From Thamnaconus septentrionalis (lineage: Eukaryota; Chordata; Actinopteri; Tetraodontiformes; Monacanthidae): a stretch of 64,000 nucleotides of DNA. Every line of letters begins with the position of its first letter. The stretch's first letter is position 1. Below the pieces are notes generated by a model. That model saw only the letters and a list, made by a program, of their open reading frames with translations, was not told the DNA's origin and did not search any database. Position numbers and translations under genes: made by a program. Positions 35,501-49,100 of this stretch are shown in pieces. The stretch covers positions 7,286,001 through 7,350,000 of the forward strand of contig CM020509.1 of NCBI GenBank assembly GCA_009823395.1, read 5' to 3'.

Positions 35501-38500
35501 GGGCGAACCTCTGTTTATGCCACTCAAGCAGACCAATTGGATGCAAGCAGGTAGCTCCTGCTCATAGCTTCTTATTTTTTTGTGGAGGTCAATACCTGGT
35601 GGCCTGCCACTGTACGTGCTTTGGTTGCAAGATGATAGTCGAGCGAAAACACAACGTCCACCAAGAAAAACGGGAAAATACATTCCAGCTGTGAAAAAAC
35701 ACTGTCACCGTTGCAGTATAAGCAAATCTTTTTAGTGGCAGAAGTTGCTTTCTGCATTTCTTCCAGGAGCAGATGCTTCCTGGTTTTGTCACAACAACAA
35801 AAAAAATGGAGCGCTTTTGTTCTGGAATCCATGGAACAGCGAGACTGATGGACAACGTAGTCGATTGGAAGTTGTCCAATTGACTCCGTGCAGGGTTACT
35901 ATTCTCTCAGCTTAATGGCAAGTTCTAAAGTTGTTTTAAAGGTCTTGCAATATCAGTTTCTACTTCTCTCTTAGTACAAACAGAAAGAAAAATATGCCTG
36001 TGCTGTCGAGTCAGCGTGATTCCTTTTAAACACAAATAAAGCTGGTGTCCGAGCATGGTGGCTGGGCGGGGATGGCTCTTCAAAACACCAAGGAGCCGTT
36101 ATTCACTGCGCTCTTGCATGTAGCTTTACATCCACATTGTATAGTCTGGATGTAGCGACTGTGAACCTCAGCATTTCCTCCCCTGGCTTTAAAAAGAGAA
36201 CTTATGAAGAAGGGCTGAGTGGTCTGAGTGTGTCCACAGTGCACGCTCTGCTCCGGCCCAGTGCAAAGGCCCTCATCACACCAACAGAAAATGCTCAGTG
36301 TCTGCGCTGACCTCCTCCTTTCTTTTTCAACCACCCCTTTCATTTTCCAGAGTAAGAAAATATTCATTTGGATCTGTCTGTTTTTGTGCCCATCTCTCTC
36401 CCTCTCTCTCTGCTCTCACTCATCCCCCCTGTTCTCTTTCCACATGCACGGGGACAAGGGTCTTCTTTTCCTCTTATTTTGTGCTTAATTATTACTATTT
36501 TCCTTAACAGCACATAATTCAGCCCACTTTCCAAACTTGGCAGGATGTGGCACAATGCAAACAGTTCTTCCCAGACTAATAAGAAGTTATTTTTTGCTGC
36601 CAAGGTATTGAGAATGTTAAAATTAGAGGGTAAGGGTACCTATTCATTGCCCCTGCATCTCTGCGCTGGATATTCTTGGATGTGAGGTGCGGATGACCTG
36701 CCAGACCGGAGTGCTTTGCATGAAAGAATAATGGCTGATTTATTGTTTCCATAATGTATGTCAAAAATGTTGACTTTTAAATTGCTGCCCCCCCAAAAAC
36801 ACAGGCTCCAGTTACTGCTGACTCCTTGTTTTTTCAGCCTTATGAGCCTCTAATAAAACAAACAAATTAGCGATCAAAAAGAAATACAGTTGAAAATAGA
36901 AAACCGCATATTGCAAAAGACGCTTTTTGTTTTTGCATTTTCCCCCTGAAACAAATAATTATTTTGAACTCAGAATAATTGAACTCTGATTTATGCAATT
37001 CCTTTTATGATTTTGATTCCAGGACTTTATATTGCTTTCATTTCTTTTGTTGCAGGAAATTTGAATGTGACGCTGCAAGTGTGGGACATCGGAGGCCAAA
37101 CGCTAGGAGGGAAAATGCTGGATAAATACGTGTACGGAGCTCATGTAAGACGACACTTAAGGATTTTCAGAACCTAATTGTTTTAAATTCATTTTGTCCA
37201 ACAGCAATAATAATATGCGGCAGTCCCCCCAGTCATTCCAGTAGCGGCAGGAAGGGCAGAAAAGGATCAGATGGGTTCAGATGGTAGTGACGACGGAATA
37301 CGAAGACCTAGTCGAAGAAGAGTTTCCAGTTCTTGAAGCGTCTCCATTCAGGCTTATTATTCCAACCTCTCTGACTTCATTCAGGCCCTGCCGCTCCCTT
37401 CCTCTGGAGCCAAATCATAATAAACCATCATATGGATTTACAGTGAGCGGAGCAAGTTGAAGGAGCTAAAACTAATCGAGCTTATCAGTCATTCCTCACA
37501 CGGCTCTTACAGTTTGATGCTTTCAATCCGATTAAACTACCGCTCATATTCAATTTCTTATCATTTTTTTTGTTGGGGGGGGGTCCTTCAATCATATTTT
37601 TTTTATAGTTCAACTAAAATGTAAAGGCAATTTGATTTCAAGTTTGAGAAGAAATTCAAGACTGTGTAAACTTCTCAGATTAAACGTAAAGCAGCTCAGG
37701 GAGCACTTGGACTTTACCCGTCTTTATTGGAATTATTACATTAAGAGCATGTGTATGATCTTTTTCTGTCTGAATTTAATGATTCCTCCTCGGGAGCCGA
37801 ACCCACTTCACTGCCAAATCACGAAGTTTCGCTTAGAGGCGAGCAGAATTTCTAGCCGTGGTCCAGGTCTGATGCCTGAAACCAGTCAGAGTTGTTCAGA
37901 GAAGCTCAAGGTAATATTCAGAGCTGTGCATGTTGTGACAGTGCACGTCCGCTGGCGGACAAAACCCCCCCCCAAACAAAACAAAAAGCGAGAGATCCCT
38001 TCAGTCGTGTTGCATCATGCTGTAAAAGCCGTGACGTTTATTTTGGCTTCACGTAGATTTTCTGCAAATTTAAGCTTCAAGATCGCAGACGGTGGAACCA
38101 TTTGGGATTATTTGTCTTGAATTATACCAGCTGGTGTTTACTCTCAGATTAATTAATGTGTGTGTGTCAACACTTCTCTCTTCTGAAGTGTTTGCTTAAA
38201 CAAGACTCTGGTGTTGCTGCACGAGTGTCTGCGCGGTGTTTACATGGAGAGGAGGAAGAAAAAAAAAAAACAGCAGGCGGCCTCTTTTCCATTTGAAAAA
38301 CACAATCAATATCAACTCAAGCATTTCTCACGGCGTCTCCCTTTCAAGTGATTCGTGCCAGTGTGCTAAGAAGAGAAGCAGTGCCACCTACTGTTTCCTC
38401 GCTGGCCCAGTTTGAGCCACGTTATCCGAGTGCAGATGAAGCAAATGAAGGGGAGAAGCAGCAGGGCGAAGCCTCGGCTGTGTGCGCTGTTTGGTGGAGG

Positions 38501-39800
38501 CTGAGCTGAGCTGAGCTGAGCTGAGCTGAGCTGAGCTGAGCTGAGCTGTTCTCTCACGCAGGGCGTCCTCCTGGTTTACGACATCACCAACTACCAGAGC
38601 TTCGAGAATCTGGAGGACTGGTTCGGCATGGTGAAGAAGGCCAACGACGAGTCCGACATCCAGCCCGTCATTTCCCTGATCGGGAATAAAAGTAAGAATT
38701 TCAAAAAAATTCAAAAAGGAACATATTGAATGTTTTTTTTTTATTGCTTCAATTTCTTTTTTATGTTCTTTTAAAAAAAATTGCATTTTGTCATAATTGG
38801 AAATTGGTTACTACGGAAGAAGATTAGGGCCACAAGAAGAGAAAACAAGAGAGAATTTTTTTTTTTTCAAGTTTCCAATTCGAGAATAAACTTGAAAATT
38901 TGAGATTCAAGTCGAAATTTAGAAAGAATAAAGTTGACATAAAAAAAGATGAAATTTCGTGAAATGTCGAAAATGAAGTCGAAAGGCTCTGCGTGCAAGT
39001 CTAGCAGAGTACTTCCATTTTCGCCAGTTTCCTGATTACTGTGGGTGAACCTTCTGGGATACACCTGTTTTCGCCTAACTGTGGGTAACTGGGTATCCAT
39101 CCAGTCTACTCTCCAATTTCCACTTTATTTCCATTGACTTTTTTCATGAAATTTTGACTTTTTTCATGAAATTTTGACTTTATCCACGAAATTCAAACTT
39201 AAAACTCGAAATGAAAACTTAAATAAAATCTCCTTTGTGTAATATTTTTTTCTCTTCTTGTTGCAACTCAGCAAGGAGAGGGTGTTTTTTCTTCTTCTTT
39301 TTTTAACCCATAATGCATTTTTCATATTGCGTGTCTGTGTTTGTGTGCACGTGGAGGAGTGAATGTTTGATGGCAGCAGACGTGTTTGTTGGAGCGGCGA
39401 GATAACCGATCGGCGTGATAAGCGGCGTTGATAAGAGCGTGAGTTTTCCGAGCGATGGGAATGCTGATGTTTGCCAACGTACTGGGAGGGAGGAGTGACT
39501 GACGATGATTTAGGCCGCCTGGGCCGGCGGACCTTGGGGCACTGCTTATCTGACCCTCCCCTCCAACCCATGCCCCTCCCCCGCCCCAAAGTCAGTCCAC
39601 CGTCTGGCCGAGGCTGCTGCGATCTTGTCCTTGGTTTGGGAAGAAGAAGTGGACGTTAACCAGATGGCTCCTCGGCTATCAGCCCGCGCCCATCCACCGA
39701 TCCCCCAAATAAAGAGTAATAATGATGAGTCTTTTTAAACATCCACCCAGACACATGTGGAGTCGTGGCTGCTGCCGTGTTATTGTAAAGCGAGGCGTCG

Positions 39801-39840
<40 letters not shown>

Positions 39841-40068
39841 GTCCGTGTCTGTCTGTAATGGCAACTGTCCACCTTGGCCGGGAATGATGAAGAGTCAACA
39901 GAGTGGTGCCTGCACACAGGAAGCTCTCGCTAATGTTACTCAAACGGACGACCACGGGTCACCATTTAATTCGCCTGTCGGCGGCAGATTCTCATCCTCG
40001 CGTCCGCTCACGTCTGCTAATGCCTCGGCTTTAGCGGTGGGCGCCGCTCTATTTAGGCTAGCTTTTTG

Positions 40069-40108
<40 letters not shown>

Positions 40109-43100
40109 ACTGTAATATTTAAGGAGTGTTCAACCCGCTGTCAGGCTCCTCACCCCCACACTTGCACAGTCATTCTCTCCCTAATGGCTCCATCGCTGAA
40201 AACGGTGTGTGTGTGTGTGCGTGAGTTGTGCGTCTCTGTGTGTGTTTTTTCTGCTCCTTTTGGGCTGCGGAAAAAAAGAGAAAACAAAATCCCACACAGA
40301 TTGGCCCTTGAGGAGCAATCAATTACCTAGCGAGTCTTTATGAATCCCCGAATCCTCCCATGGATTTTTCATTTTTTCGGGGAGCTTGATGAAAATCTCT
40401 CCTGTTGGAAATGTCCACACCTATATTTTATTTAATTTATTTTATTTCTTGGCCTGAAACGCTTGATTGAAAGATTTATTTTTTATATATTATGACTGTG
40501 CTAAGCACTCTAAAAATGCCAAATTCTTTTCGAAGCGGTGTTCAAGTCTCTTTGAAAAGGTTCCCAAGATGTTGGAGGCAGCAAGGCGACATTTTTGCAG
40601 CAGCAGAAATAGAAGCACAGACACAACAAGCTTATAAAAACAATGAGGATTTATGTTGCTGTTCTTACTCGTCATTGGGGAGATTTTTGGACCTCATGCT
40701 TTTTGTTCTAATATGGTTTCACAGGTCTCACAGAACAGCACATTTAGCCCTCTGTTTGCAGTCTGCCCACCAATGCCGACACTTTGTCGGATGTTCAGCA
40801 TGTTTACAAGTGGCTGTCAGGGTCGGACCAACACCTGGCGCTCGGTCTCCCACTAAGTTAGGTGCGGTGTCACTGAGGTACGAGCGCTCTTTGTGACATC
40901 ACAAAGGCCCAAATTCCAGAACTTGGTGTTTTGTCTCAGACTCTCTGAAAAGTGGGGCGGCAGAAAGAAGGAAAGAAAAGACTTTTCACATTCGGGGATG
41001 GTTCAGACTAGAGATGCGTTTTTGTTAAAACATTTTCAAGTGAATTTCAAGTTAGGTGAAGGACACCGAGTACAGATCAGTGTCCTTTCTTGTCCGGACT
41101 CGTTTTTCTGAACTTGGCGGGTCGTGCGACCTCCGAGCCTTCTTTAAAGAGTTGCTCGGAAGTTAAACCAGGTGAGCAAAGTGCTTCATTAGCGATTCTG
41201 TCCCCTCCTCTCCTCACGGCCGGCCCCAGCTGCCCTCCTGTGCCATGTCGCCGCTCGGGAACAACCTCCCCTTTCTTCGTCCTCCTCAGCATGGCCGACC
41301 GGGGTTAAGTGCGCTTGTTAAGCGCTAGTGTGCTGCAACCTCCACACACCCCTCCCTCTCCCCCGCTCCTTTTTTCGCCCTCCACACGTCGAACGGAGCC
41401 TTGTGTTCAATAAAGGCGCCACTTGTAACAATTCATAAAGGAAGCCAATGAAATGTTTTATGGAGGGCGGACGACTACGCATGCGAGCGCGCGGATGTGG
41501 AGAGAGGCACGCTCCGGTGGAGTCGTGCACGCAAAGTTTGTGGGGAGCGCGAGGGCAGCGGAAGAATGCTCAACTCCTGGGCCTGTCTAAACACACTACA
41601 GCTGTTTATTGCAGCACAGAGTAACACTGCGTGGTACACAGGAGTATCTCCGTAGAAATGTTGCGCGGCCATCTGCTGTGTGTGTTTCACGTGAGGCAAA
41701 TGCTCTTTTTGGGCTTAAAAAAATATATGTATATTTTTAAAATATAGATTTTATAAACAGCTATGTTTTGAGACATTTGTTTGACATTTTGAGACCGTCT
41801 AAAGTCACTAATTGTGACGGATGGATACAGAGACTTGTTACTGAGGGGTTGAGATAGAGTACACACTTCACATTAAAAAATGAAAAATATTCAAAAGAGT
41901 AAAAAAAGCAAGACCCCGGGACGTGAGATAGATGGATGGATGGATAAAAATGTACATAAAACGCAGAGTTTGCATTCTCAGTGGCCAAACGCTTGCTTTG
42001 CCAGACGACGGTCCCCCCCGTAATAAAACCACTTACGCCGCTGCGCAATATTGGAGCGCATATTTCTTTTCTCAGACGTTAAGCTTGCGTCGTTTATCAA
42101 GCCAATTTGTTTTTATGAAGTGGGGATCACAGGACCCCTGCTCCACCCCGCCTCCTCACCCACCCATCAGCCTACTCCGTCGCCGGCGCACTCTCCCTCA
42201 GGAACTCCTCGACATCCATCACGGGCTCCTGCAGCCCTTATTTGGGTGACTTAAATGGGTTCAGTTCTCTTAACCCCTCCTCATCACTCACGGCTCTCTG
42301 CTGGCCGCCGATCCACTCCGGCCCCGCCATGGGAAACGTTTCCCCCTCTCGCGGCCGAGATAAGACCCTCGGAAAGTTCGTACGCTCCGCTACGCCTCCT
42401 TTTCAGCCGGTCGGCCTCGTCTGCACCGCCAGGGAAACATTCATCCGTCCATCCATCCATCCATCCATCTCTCTGTCTACTCTCGCTGCTTATCTCTCAC
42501 GTGTGTCGACCAACAGGTCCGCCGCCGCCGCCGCTTTTTCCCCTCGCAGTCTTTTCATTGGCTGCGCGTCTCTGTTGTGTCAAACAACATGCGCGTGTTT
42601 GCTCTCGCCGCATACCGCTACGGCCGTCACACTCCTGCCTCCTTCCCTCCAGGTTTTTCCACCGAGAGAAACACGGATCTCCCCTATCCCTCGATTATCG
42701 TTAAAGCGCGTCCGCGCCACCAACATTGTTGGCCTCGACTTGTTTGGCCTCTTGGCAGGGCCTCAGGTGGAGCCCGGGGCCGTCCTCCCCCTCGCCTCCC
42801 TCGCCCACCTCCCCCCCGGCTCTCTCACCACCCTCACCTCCCTGCCCCTGTAAAGCTGCCACAGTTCCTGTCTGTTCAGTGCAGCCCTACACGTTTCTTA
42901 ATAGAGAGATGCTCAGAAGGCCAGGAGTGCAGAGGAGCTCAATACGCTTCTGTTTTTGGTTTAGCTCAAAAATGTTTTTCCTGGCTCGACCCGCTCGTAC
43001 TTAGGTCCTCTTACAACAAACTAAAAGGTCCTAATTGCCCCCAAGGGAGAGGTTTAGCCACAATAGACATGTGGTGGGACAAAAGCCCAGTACTCTCACC

Positions 43101-46100
43101 CCGGCACCCTCACCCCTCCCCAGATAGACGGGATGAACACGTCAGCAGTGTCTGTTTTGCACTACGGGCAACGCGACCGCAGGTTCGACACTGTAAAACT
43201 TTATATATACACAGCGTATCGACGCAGCAGGGCATGGCGTACGGCTGACTTAAGGCTCGGAATGTTAACAAATAACACCAAAATACAGTGTGTCCTCTTT
43301 CCCTTCACATTTTATGGAAGGCAACGGGGTCAGAGGAGATGCACGTATCAAATTATGTGAGCTACTGAGCCGTCTGGAGGCTGCTGTCTGCTCGAGAAAA
43401 GCCTGGAAAAGGTGGGAAGTGGCGATTCAAGTTACAGTGTGTGGATGCAGAGGGGTAAATGACGAACTACAGCTGCGAAGCATCTCGGCTGGTTTAAAAA
43501 AAAAAAAAGCTTCTTAAAGCCGATTGTTTTCACACAAAACAAAACAGCGAAGTGTGTACTGCCGTTTCGCTTTGAATGGGCCGAACATTTAACTTGAAAT
43601 GGCACTAACAGTTTAACCCAATTCTGGTCCCGCCTCTCATCTCTCTTGACCGTCGAGCCTGTCGAAACACGGAAAGTCCTCATTCATTTTAGCCATCCAT
43701 AAAGCAAATATTGTTGCACATGCAGCAGATGATCAGTCTGCCGCATACCTTCTTGTGTGGTAAGTCACGGGCCATTTGACTTGTACAGCACATCTTAGCC
43801 ACCTGACCCGGGTTCAGCCTGGAACCCTCATCGTGCTCAGCCTGTACTTTATTTCTCCGTTGCTCCACAACATTGGTGCGGAGGAATTCCTGGAAAGTGG
43901 CCTTGCTGATGGAGGGTTTGGTCAATACGCGATTGATCTGAATTCCACCAGATTATTTACGGCTTTGAAATTATCAACAGTCTAGAGCAAAAAAAAAAAA
44001 AAAGAAGAAAGAAAAATCCCCCCAAATCTGGTGAAACTATGTCTCTGGCTTTTTTCGAAAGGCTTTTTAAACTAGCCAGTGTTTTCCTAAGCCAATGGTG
44101 AATGGGAGGAAAAAAAATTCCTAACGTGACAGAAAGTTGAATAAGTTTAATTATAAAAAATTCTTGTAGCAGTACAATGCATGCTATTCTGATGGCTCCC
44201 CTGCGCTTCATATAATTATTATAGCTCATAGTTAAGCTGCTGGCTCATAGAGGCATGTATTACAGCTTGCCCATAAAAGACCACTTAGTTTAACAGCGAC
44301 AGGAGAGCTCGGCCGACACGGCCAGTGAAACCCCGGGCAGCTTCTTGTGCGGTCGGTTCAGAACTGGGCCTTTTGTTCACTTTTTTTCTCTTTACAAGTC
44401 CTTAGGGCCCGTTAACCCTGCTTGCAAGGCCCTCTGGCCCAGGTTATACAGTAATATAGCAGTGACAGTTTGGCACTCAAGCTTTGCTTTTGCCTGCAGA
44501 GGAGCTACCGCCGGAGCCTCTGTTTCTCATTCCCAGTCTGGGGAAGAAGAAGAAGACCACATTGTTTTACCAGCTGGGCGGAGTATCTGATTATGTTGAA
44601 ACGCATCTGAGCGCGAGCTTGCACGTGCGCGTGTCTGCACGTCGCTGCATGAGGAACGATCAAATAACAGGATGAACTGTGATCAATGAGCTGTCGACAG
44701 AACACTTCTGACCTAGTGGAAAGAGAGTCCCCCGACGGCGCTGGCCCGCTTCAGGCCACCGGGGCAGGGGGCGCCGCAGCATAAAGAGCGCTCTGTCTCT
44801 GTCAGGAGACCCCGGTGGACTCCTGCACGGGCCCTGCTCACCCTCGCAACACCGCGCCATAAACAGCACTTCATCTGTCCAGGCCCAACTCTCCAAAGTA
44901 ACGACGATATTCAGGCTTCAGCCTTCTGATAATTATCTTAATTCCTTCCACCAGGAGCTTAATTCTCATACACCCAGTTGTAGAATCTGCTGTGTCGTTA
45001 AAAAAAAAAGCGAAACATTTCTGATTGTTTTTAAAAGTCTGCCAAAGCCTAAAGTGGTGCAATAATTGCGGTTTTTATTTATTTTTTAATGACTTTTCAG
45101 TCCTTGACATTTCAGTCCTTGTTGAAAAAGAACACAGCAGAATACAAACAGTGCCAGCACTGTAAGGCTGTAAAATGTACCTTTTTAGATAGTTAGTATG
45201 GTTCTAATAGTTCTACCTTTATAGTGTCTTAAGAGTACAGAAATCATGTTTTGTGTGACGTTTAAGTTAAATAATGTGCTTATTATTTTAGTTTTATACG
45301 AAGGGGAATATTTTATTTTCTTTAAACTGAAGCGTTGTCTCAAGTTTTATAGAGACTTAACATGCCTTTCATATTTCAAAAACCTTCATTTTTACGAGTG
45401 CTCCTTAAGTCACATAAAACCAGTTGGACTCGATCATTTAAAAGCTTCAAATAAATTCCACTCGTCATTTTGTTTTACTAGGCACCTGTGCTGCGAAAGT
45501 TATATCAACGTCTAATTCAATCAGGCGTCGCACAGAACGATTCCTTGTACTGTTACCGACTCTTTAAGCCCGTGACAGTTCCCCTTTAAGTTATTCAGGA
45601 AAAGTTAAGGGTAAATAAAGTGTCACTTTGAATTAACTTTTGCCGTTTGATATCAGACTTTGAGAAACGTTTATTCTGCTGTTTTTCAGACTCCGTCCAT
45701 TTAGCACTGACTTGGCTGATAAAGTTTTTACTGCGTGAAACGTAATAGGTTTCCAACATTTACAGTATAGAGATTGAAAAGTATAATTATTCCACTTTCA
45801 CTTGAAATGTTATCCCAACTTCAGTCCTACATCACATGGGAATACACATGTTGATCCACAATAAATCTATGTTCAGTACCTAAACATTTGTAAACCCAAA
45901 TTTAGCCCCATTCACGTTCTTTTGCAAGCCAGATGTGGTCAAAACAGGAAGTACCCTGTGGCCATTAAAGAACTAGCATCAGAGAAAAGAAGAAATAGGA
46001 AATATAATATAGAGATAATGATGAAAATTTGTTTCATAGATGTTGATTCCTTCACATCTTGATTACAAAAGTGACTTAACTATAACATGAATCCCAACAT

Positions 46101-49100
46101 ATCCACGCTGACAGGTTCACTCAAAAGTCTCTTTTTCAGTCTGGCTACTCGTGATCTTGGTTTGGTAGTCCGTACCAACGAACCCCATCGGATGTGAGAG
46201 CCGCAGAAATGTTTTGAAAGGTTTTAAACCTTTGTGTAACCTATAGGACTATTTGCTCAGAGAGTTGGAAGCCATTTCATTAAGAGTTGGACCGGGCTTG
46301 ATAATTATTACCCTCGGTGTACAGTCTGCGTTGAATCATGGTCGTCATTTAGGGGAAACTGAGGCGAACCCTCTCAACAGGGTCTTAAAGGCGTAGTGTG
46401 AGGTCATGTTGGAAGTGATAGGTTCTCCCCTGGGGTTGATTAGGCTCAACCTTGTAGCTTTCACTTAACGTGATATGACCCCTCAGAGCCCCAAGTCTTT
46501 GACAACACACTCACACAGCCCACCATTACTAAGGCGCACACATGCACAGAGTCCACACTTCCCGCCGCCAGTCCTCACAGTTCCCAGTGCAACAACTGCT
46601 GTTTAGTTTAAAACCAGGCTGCCGGCAATTAACTCTGTTTTGCCAAACCCATTCTCTGGCTGTGGCTTGCGGGGCAAACCTTTCCAATTGGTCCCAGCAG
46701 CCAACTCACTTTAACTGTAAGAAGGTGTCTCTGTTATCAAAGCGGTGCTATAAAATAAAGCCCCGAGGACCAAAGGAGTGTGCAGTGTACAATATCAGGC
46801 TGGTCGGCCAACACTGAGCCACTAACGCATTGTTTATGCTTGGCAACAGATGCTTGTGATCTATGTTTGAAAAAGCCTTGTCTGTTGAGAGGTGCGACAG
46901 GATCTCTGTGTCCCTGAGCATGTTAAAAACCGTACTTCCTTGGTTACTACCAAGAGCGCTTGCTGGCAGTTGTTTTGGTTTCTCTAAATGAAAAAGGTCC
47001 AATTTCAGAAATATCAGGTCTGCCAGCGAGAGGATTCTTTCCATTTAGAAGCTAAGCTTAGCTTTGCACAGCCTCTGGATGGCCTGGGTTTGAAAGTCTG
47101 AAATCTAACTCGCCCACCAACCTCCAACAGAAAGTGTCTTTCATTAGTCCTAATTTCCATGAGTTCCATAACCAATCAGCTTCCTCTTAGCTGTGACTCC
47201 ACGCTTGGGCGCTCCAAAAGGGATCTGCCAAAACTGCAGTAGCAGCAGTGGAAAACATTTTCACATTAAAAGAAGAGGATTGGCCAAAGCTTTTACCACA
47301 ATGTTGTTTCGCTTTGGTCAGACTTTAGCTAAACACAGTGGTGCTCCGTAACAGCTATGCTCACTTGTCACTCCTCAAACCAGGAAGGGACTCGAGCCGT
47401 TGGCCAAATCTGATGAGCCTGCTGGTTGTGACAGACAACTGTCCAATCACCTTCTAGTTTTCTATGCTATCCATCTTTACCAGATGGATACTTGAGATAA
47501 ATCCCAAGGATTAAGGAAACATTCTGTCTGGTGTGCCAGGTTAAGCTAAGCTAACATGTCACTGGGCACTTCCTGATGGATATCAACTGTTTCTTTTTCA
47601 TTTGGTCGTTTTCCCCTTTTCTGCAGTAGGGTTGTTGCCATAGCGAGCTTGTTAGTTGTTGTAAAAGCCTAATTTGTCGTTCAGATGTTAATCTCTATTG
47701 TCGTGTAATTTACCTCAATCACAGGAAGACCTTTTAAACAAACACTAAGGGTGAGGGAGGGCAATTGCTCCTGGCGAGTGATGGAGCCCCTCCGTCTCAC
47801 CTCAACCCCCCGCCTTACTTACTATCTCTATACACTTGGAGGCCTAAACAGTTTATGTCATGTTTGCAGTCACTTCCTCGGGGTTGTTAGGCTGATGTAC
47901 AGTTTGACAGGAACCGAGGGAAACCAGATCATCGCAGGAAGATTGTTTTAACCTGATAAGTAGAAATGGGTACATTAGGGAGAAAAATGGAGCAAAACGC
48001 TGAAACTGTGGGATTAGTCTTGTGTTCAGTTTACACAGACAGATGCCACATGCTGCAAATTCTTCTGTGCGAGAACGTTGGCCCACCTACAGGGTAACTT
48101 TCAGGCTGGAGGAACGTTGTCCCGGTCCACAACTTATGGAGCGTATCAGGGAGATCATCAAGCGAAAATAGAAAGTGAAACATTAACTCCCATGCTTTTA
48201 GTTTTAGGAACATACTCTAATTTATTTCTCATTAATTCAACTTTATTTTAAATTTAGCAAAACGTTAAATACTTACTTTTCAAAAAATACTTAAATTAGC
48301 TCAACAAAACAGCATCTTTCATACAAACAACTTGCCGTAATTAACTTCCACTGTCTTTGATTTACAATCTCAGGGCAGAACTCTCGCCCTCTTTCTTTCT
48401 CTCTTTCTTTTTTATAAAAAGCTTACAGTAACATGGCCTCTTCGGCTCCCGAGTCACTATGTTAACATTGGCTAATCTGGCCGTGACACATGATTGATAA
48501 CCTATCCCAAGTGTGCAGGATCCAAAGGATTAGCAGTGTTTACTTGTAGTAGCATGCGGGGTACCTCTGCTGTTAATGACTGGAATTAATAACCTACTGA
48601 CGCCTGTGAGACAGCCGTGTTTACGCGCCGGCACAGACATGACAATCCGAGGAGCTGTAAAAGTATCGGCCCCGCGCGCAGAGAGGATTGTGTTTACATG
48701 TCAATTATGGTGGTGTTGATATTTAATTTGGACTGCTTCACCTTACCTTGTAAAAAGTTTGGCTCTTATCTCTTACGGGATCCTAATTATACACGATTAA
48801 TACGATCTACCGCCTCTACCCCCACCTCCACCTTTCCCGGTCGACCCAGACTGTGACACCGAGGGGCATGAGAACGGGGTAAATCCTTGACAACTTCAAT
48901 GAGGCCTCGCACAAAGAGTAAAACTCGGGGGGAGTGGGAGAAAGGCAACACCGTACAGTAGCCTGAACTCCTGCAGCAGCTCCAGTATACACACGCGCAC
49001 CAGATACTGGGTGTGGCCGTCTTTCCGCACAAAGCCAGAAAATAAAGAACGCGGCTATTGCTTTCAGCGGCGAGACCCTTGGGTGACCCTCCTCATTGAC

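Noticed and set aside
37632..38120. Open frame of 162 codons in rab28 intron 3
   Set aside because: No recognised motif, no supporting splice context, and lies wholly inside an intron. Probably chance.
39722..40330. Open frame of 202 codons in rab28 intron 4
   Set aside because: Much of it is Val-Cys repeats translated from two GT microsatellites.
42242..43248. Two long overlapping plus-strand open frames (203 and 223 codons) in rab28 intron 4
   Set aside because: Pro/Ser/Thr-rich translations in several registers of GC-rich DNA, including a CATC repeat, with no conserved motif. They are compositional open frames.
44871..45062. Minus-strand peptide starting FFFNDTA, resembling a known sequencing-adapter translation
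   Set aside because: The nucleotides do not match adapter sequence and only a few residues coincide, so this is not adapter contamination.
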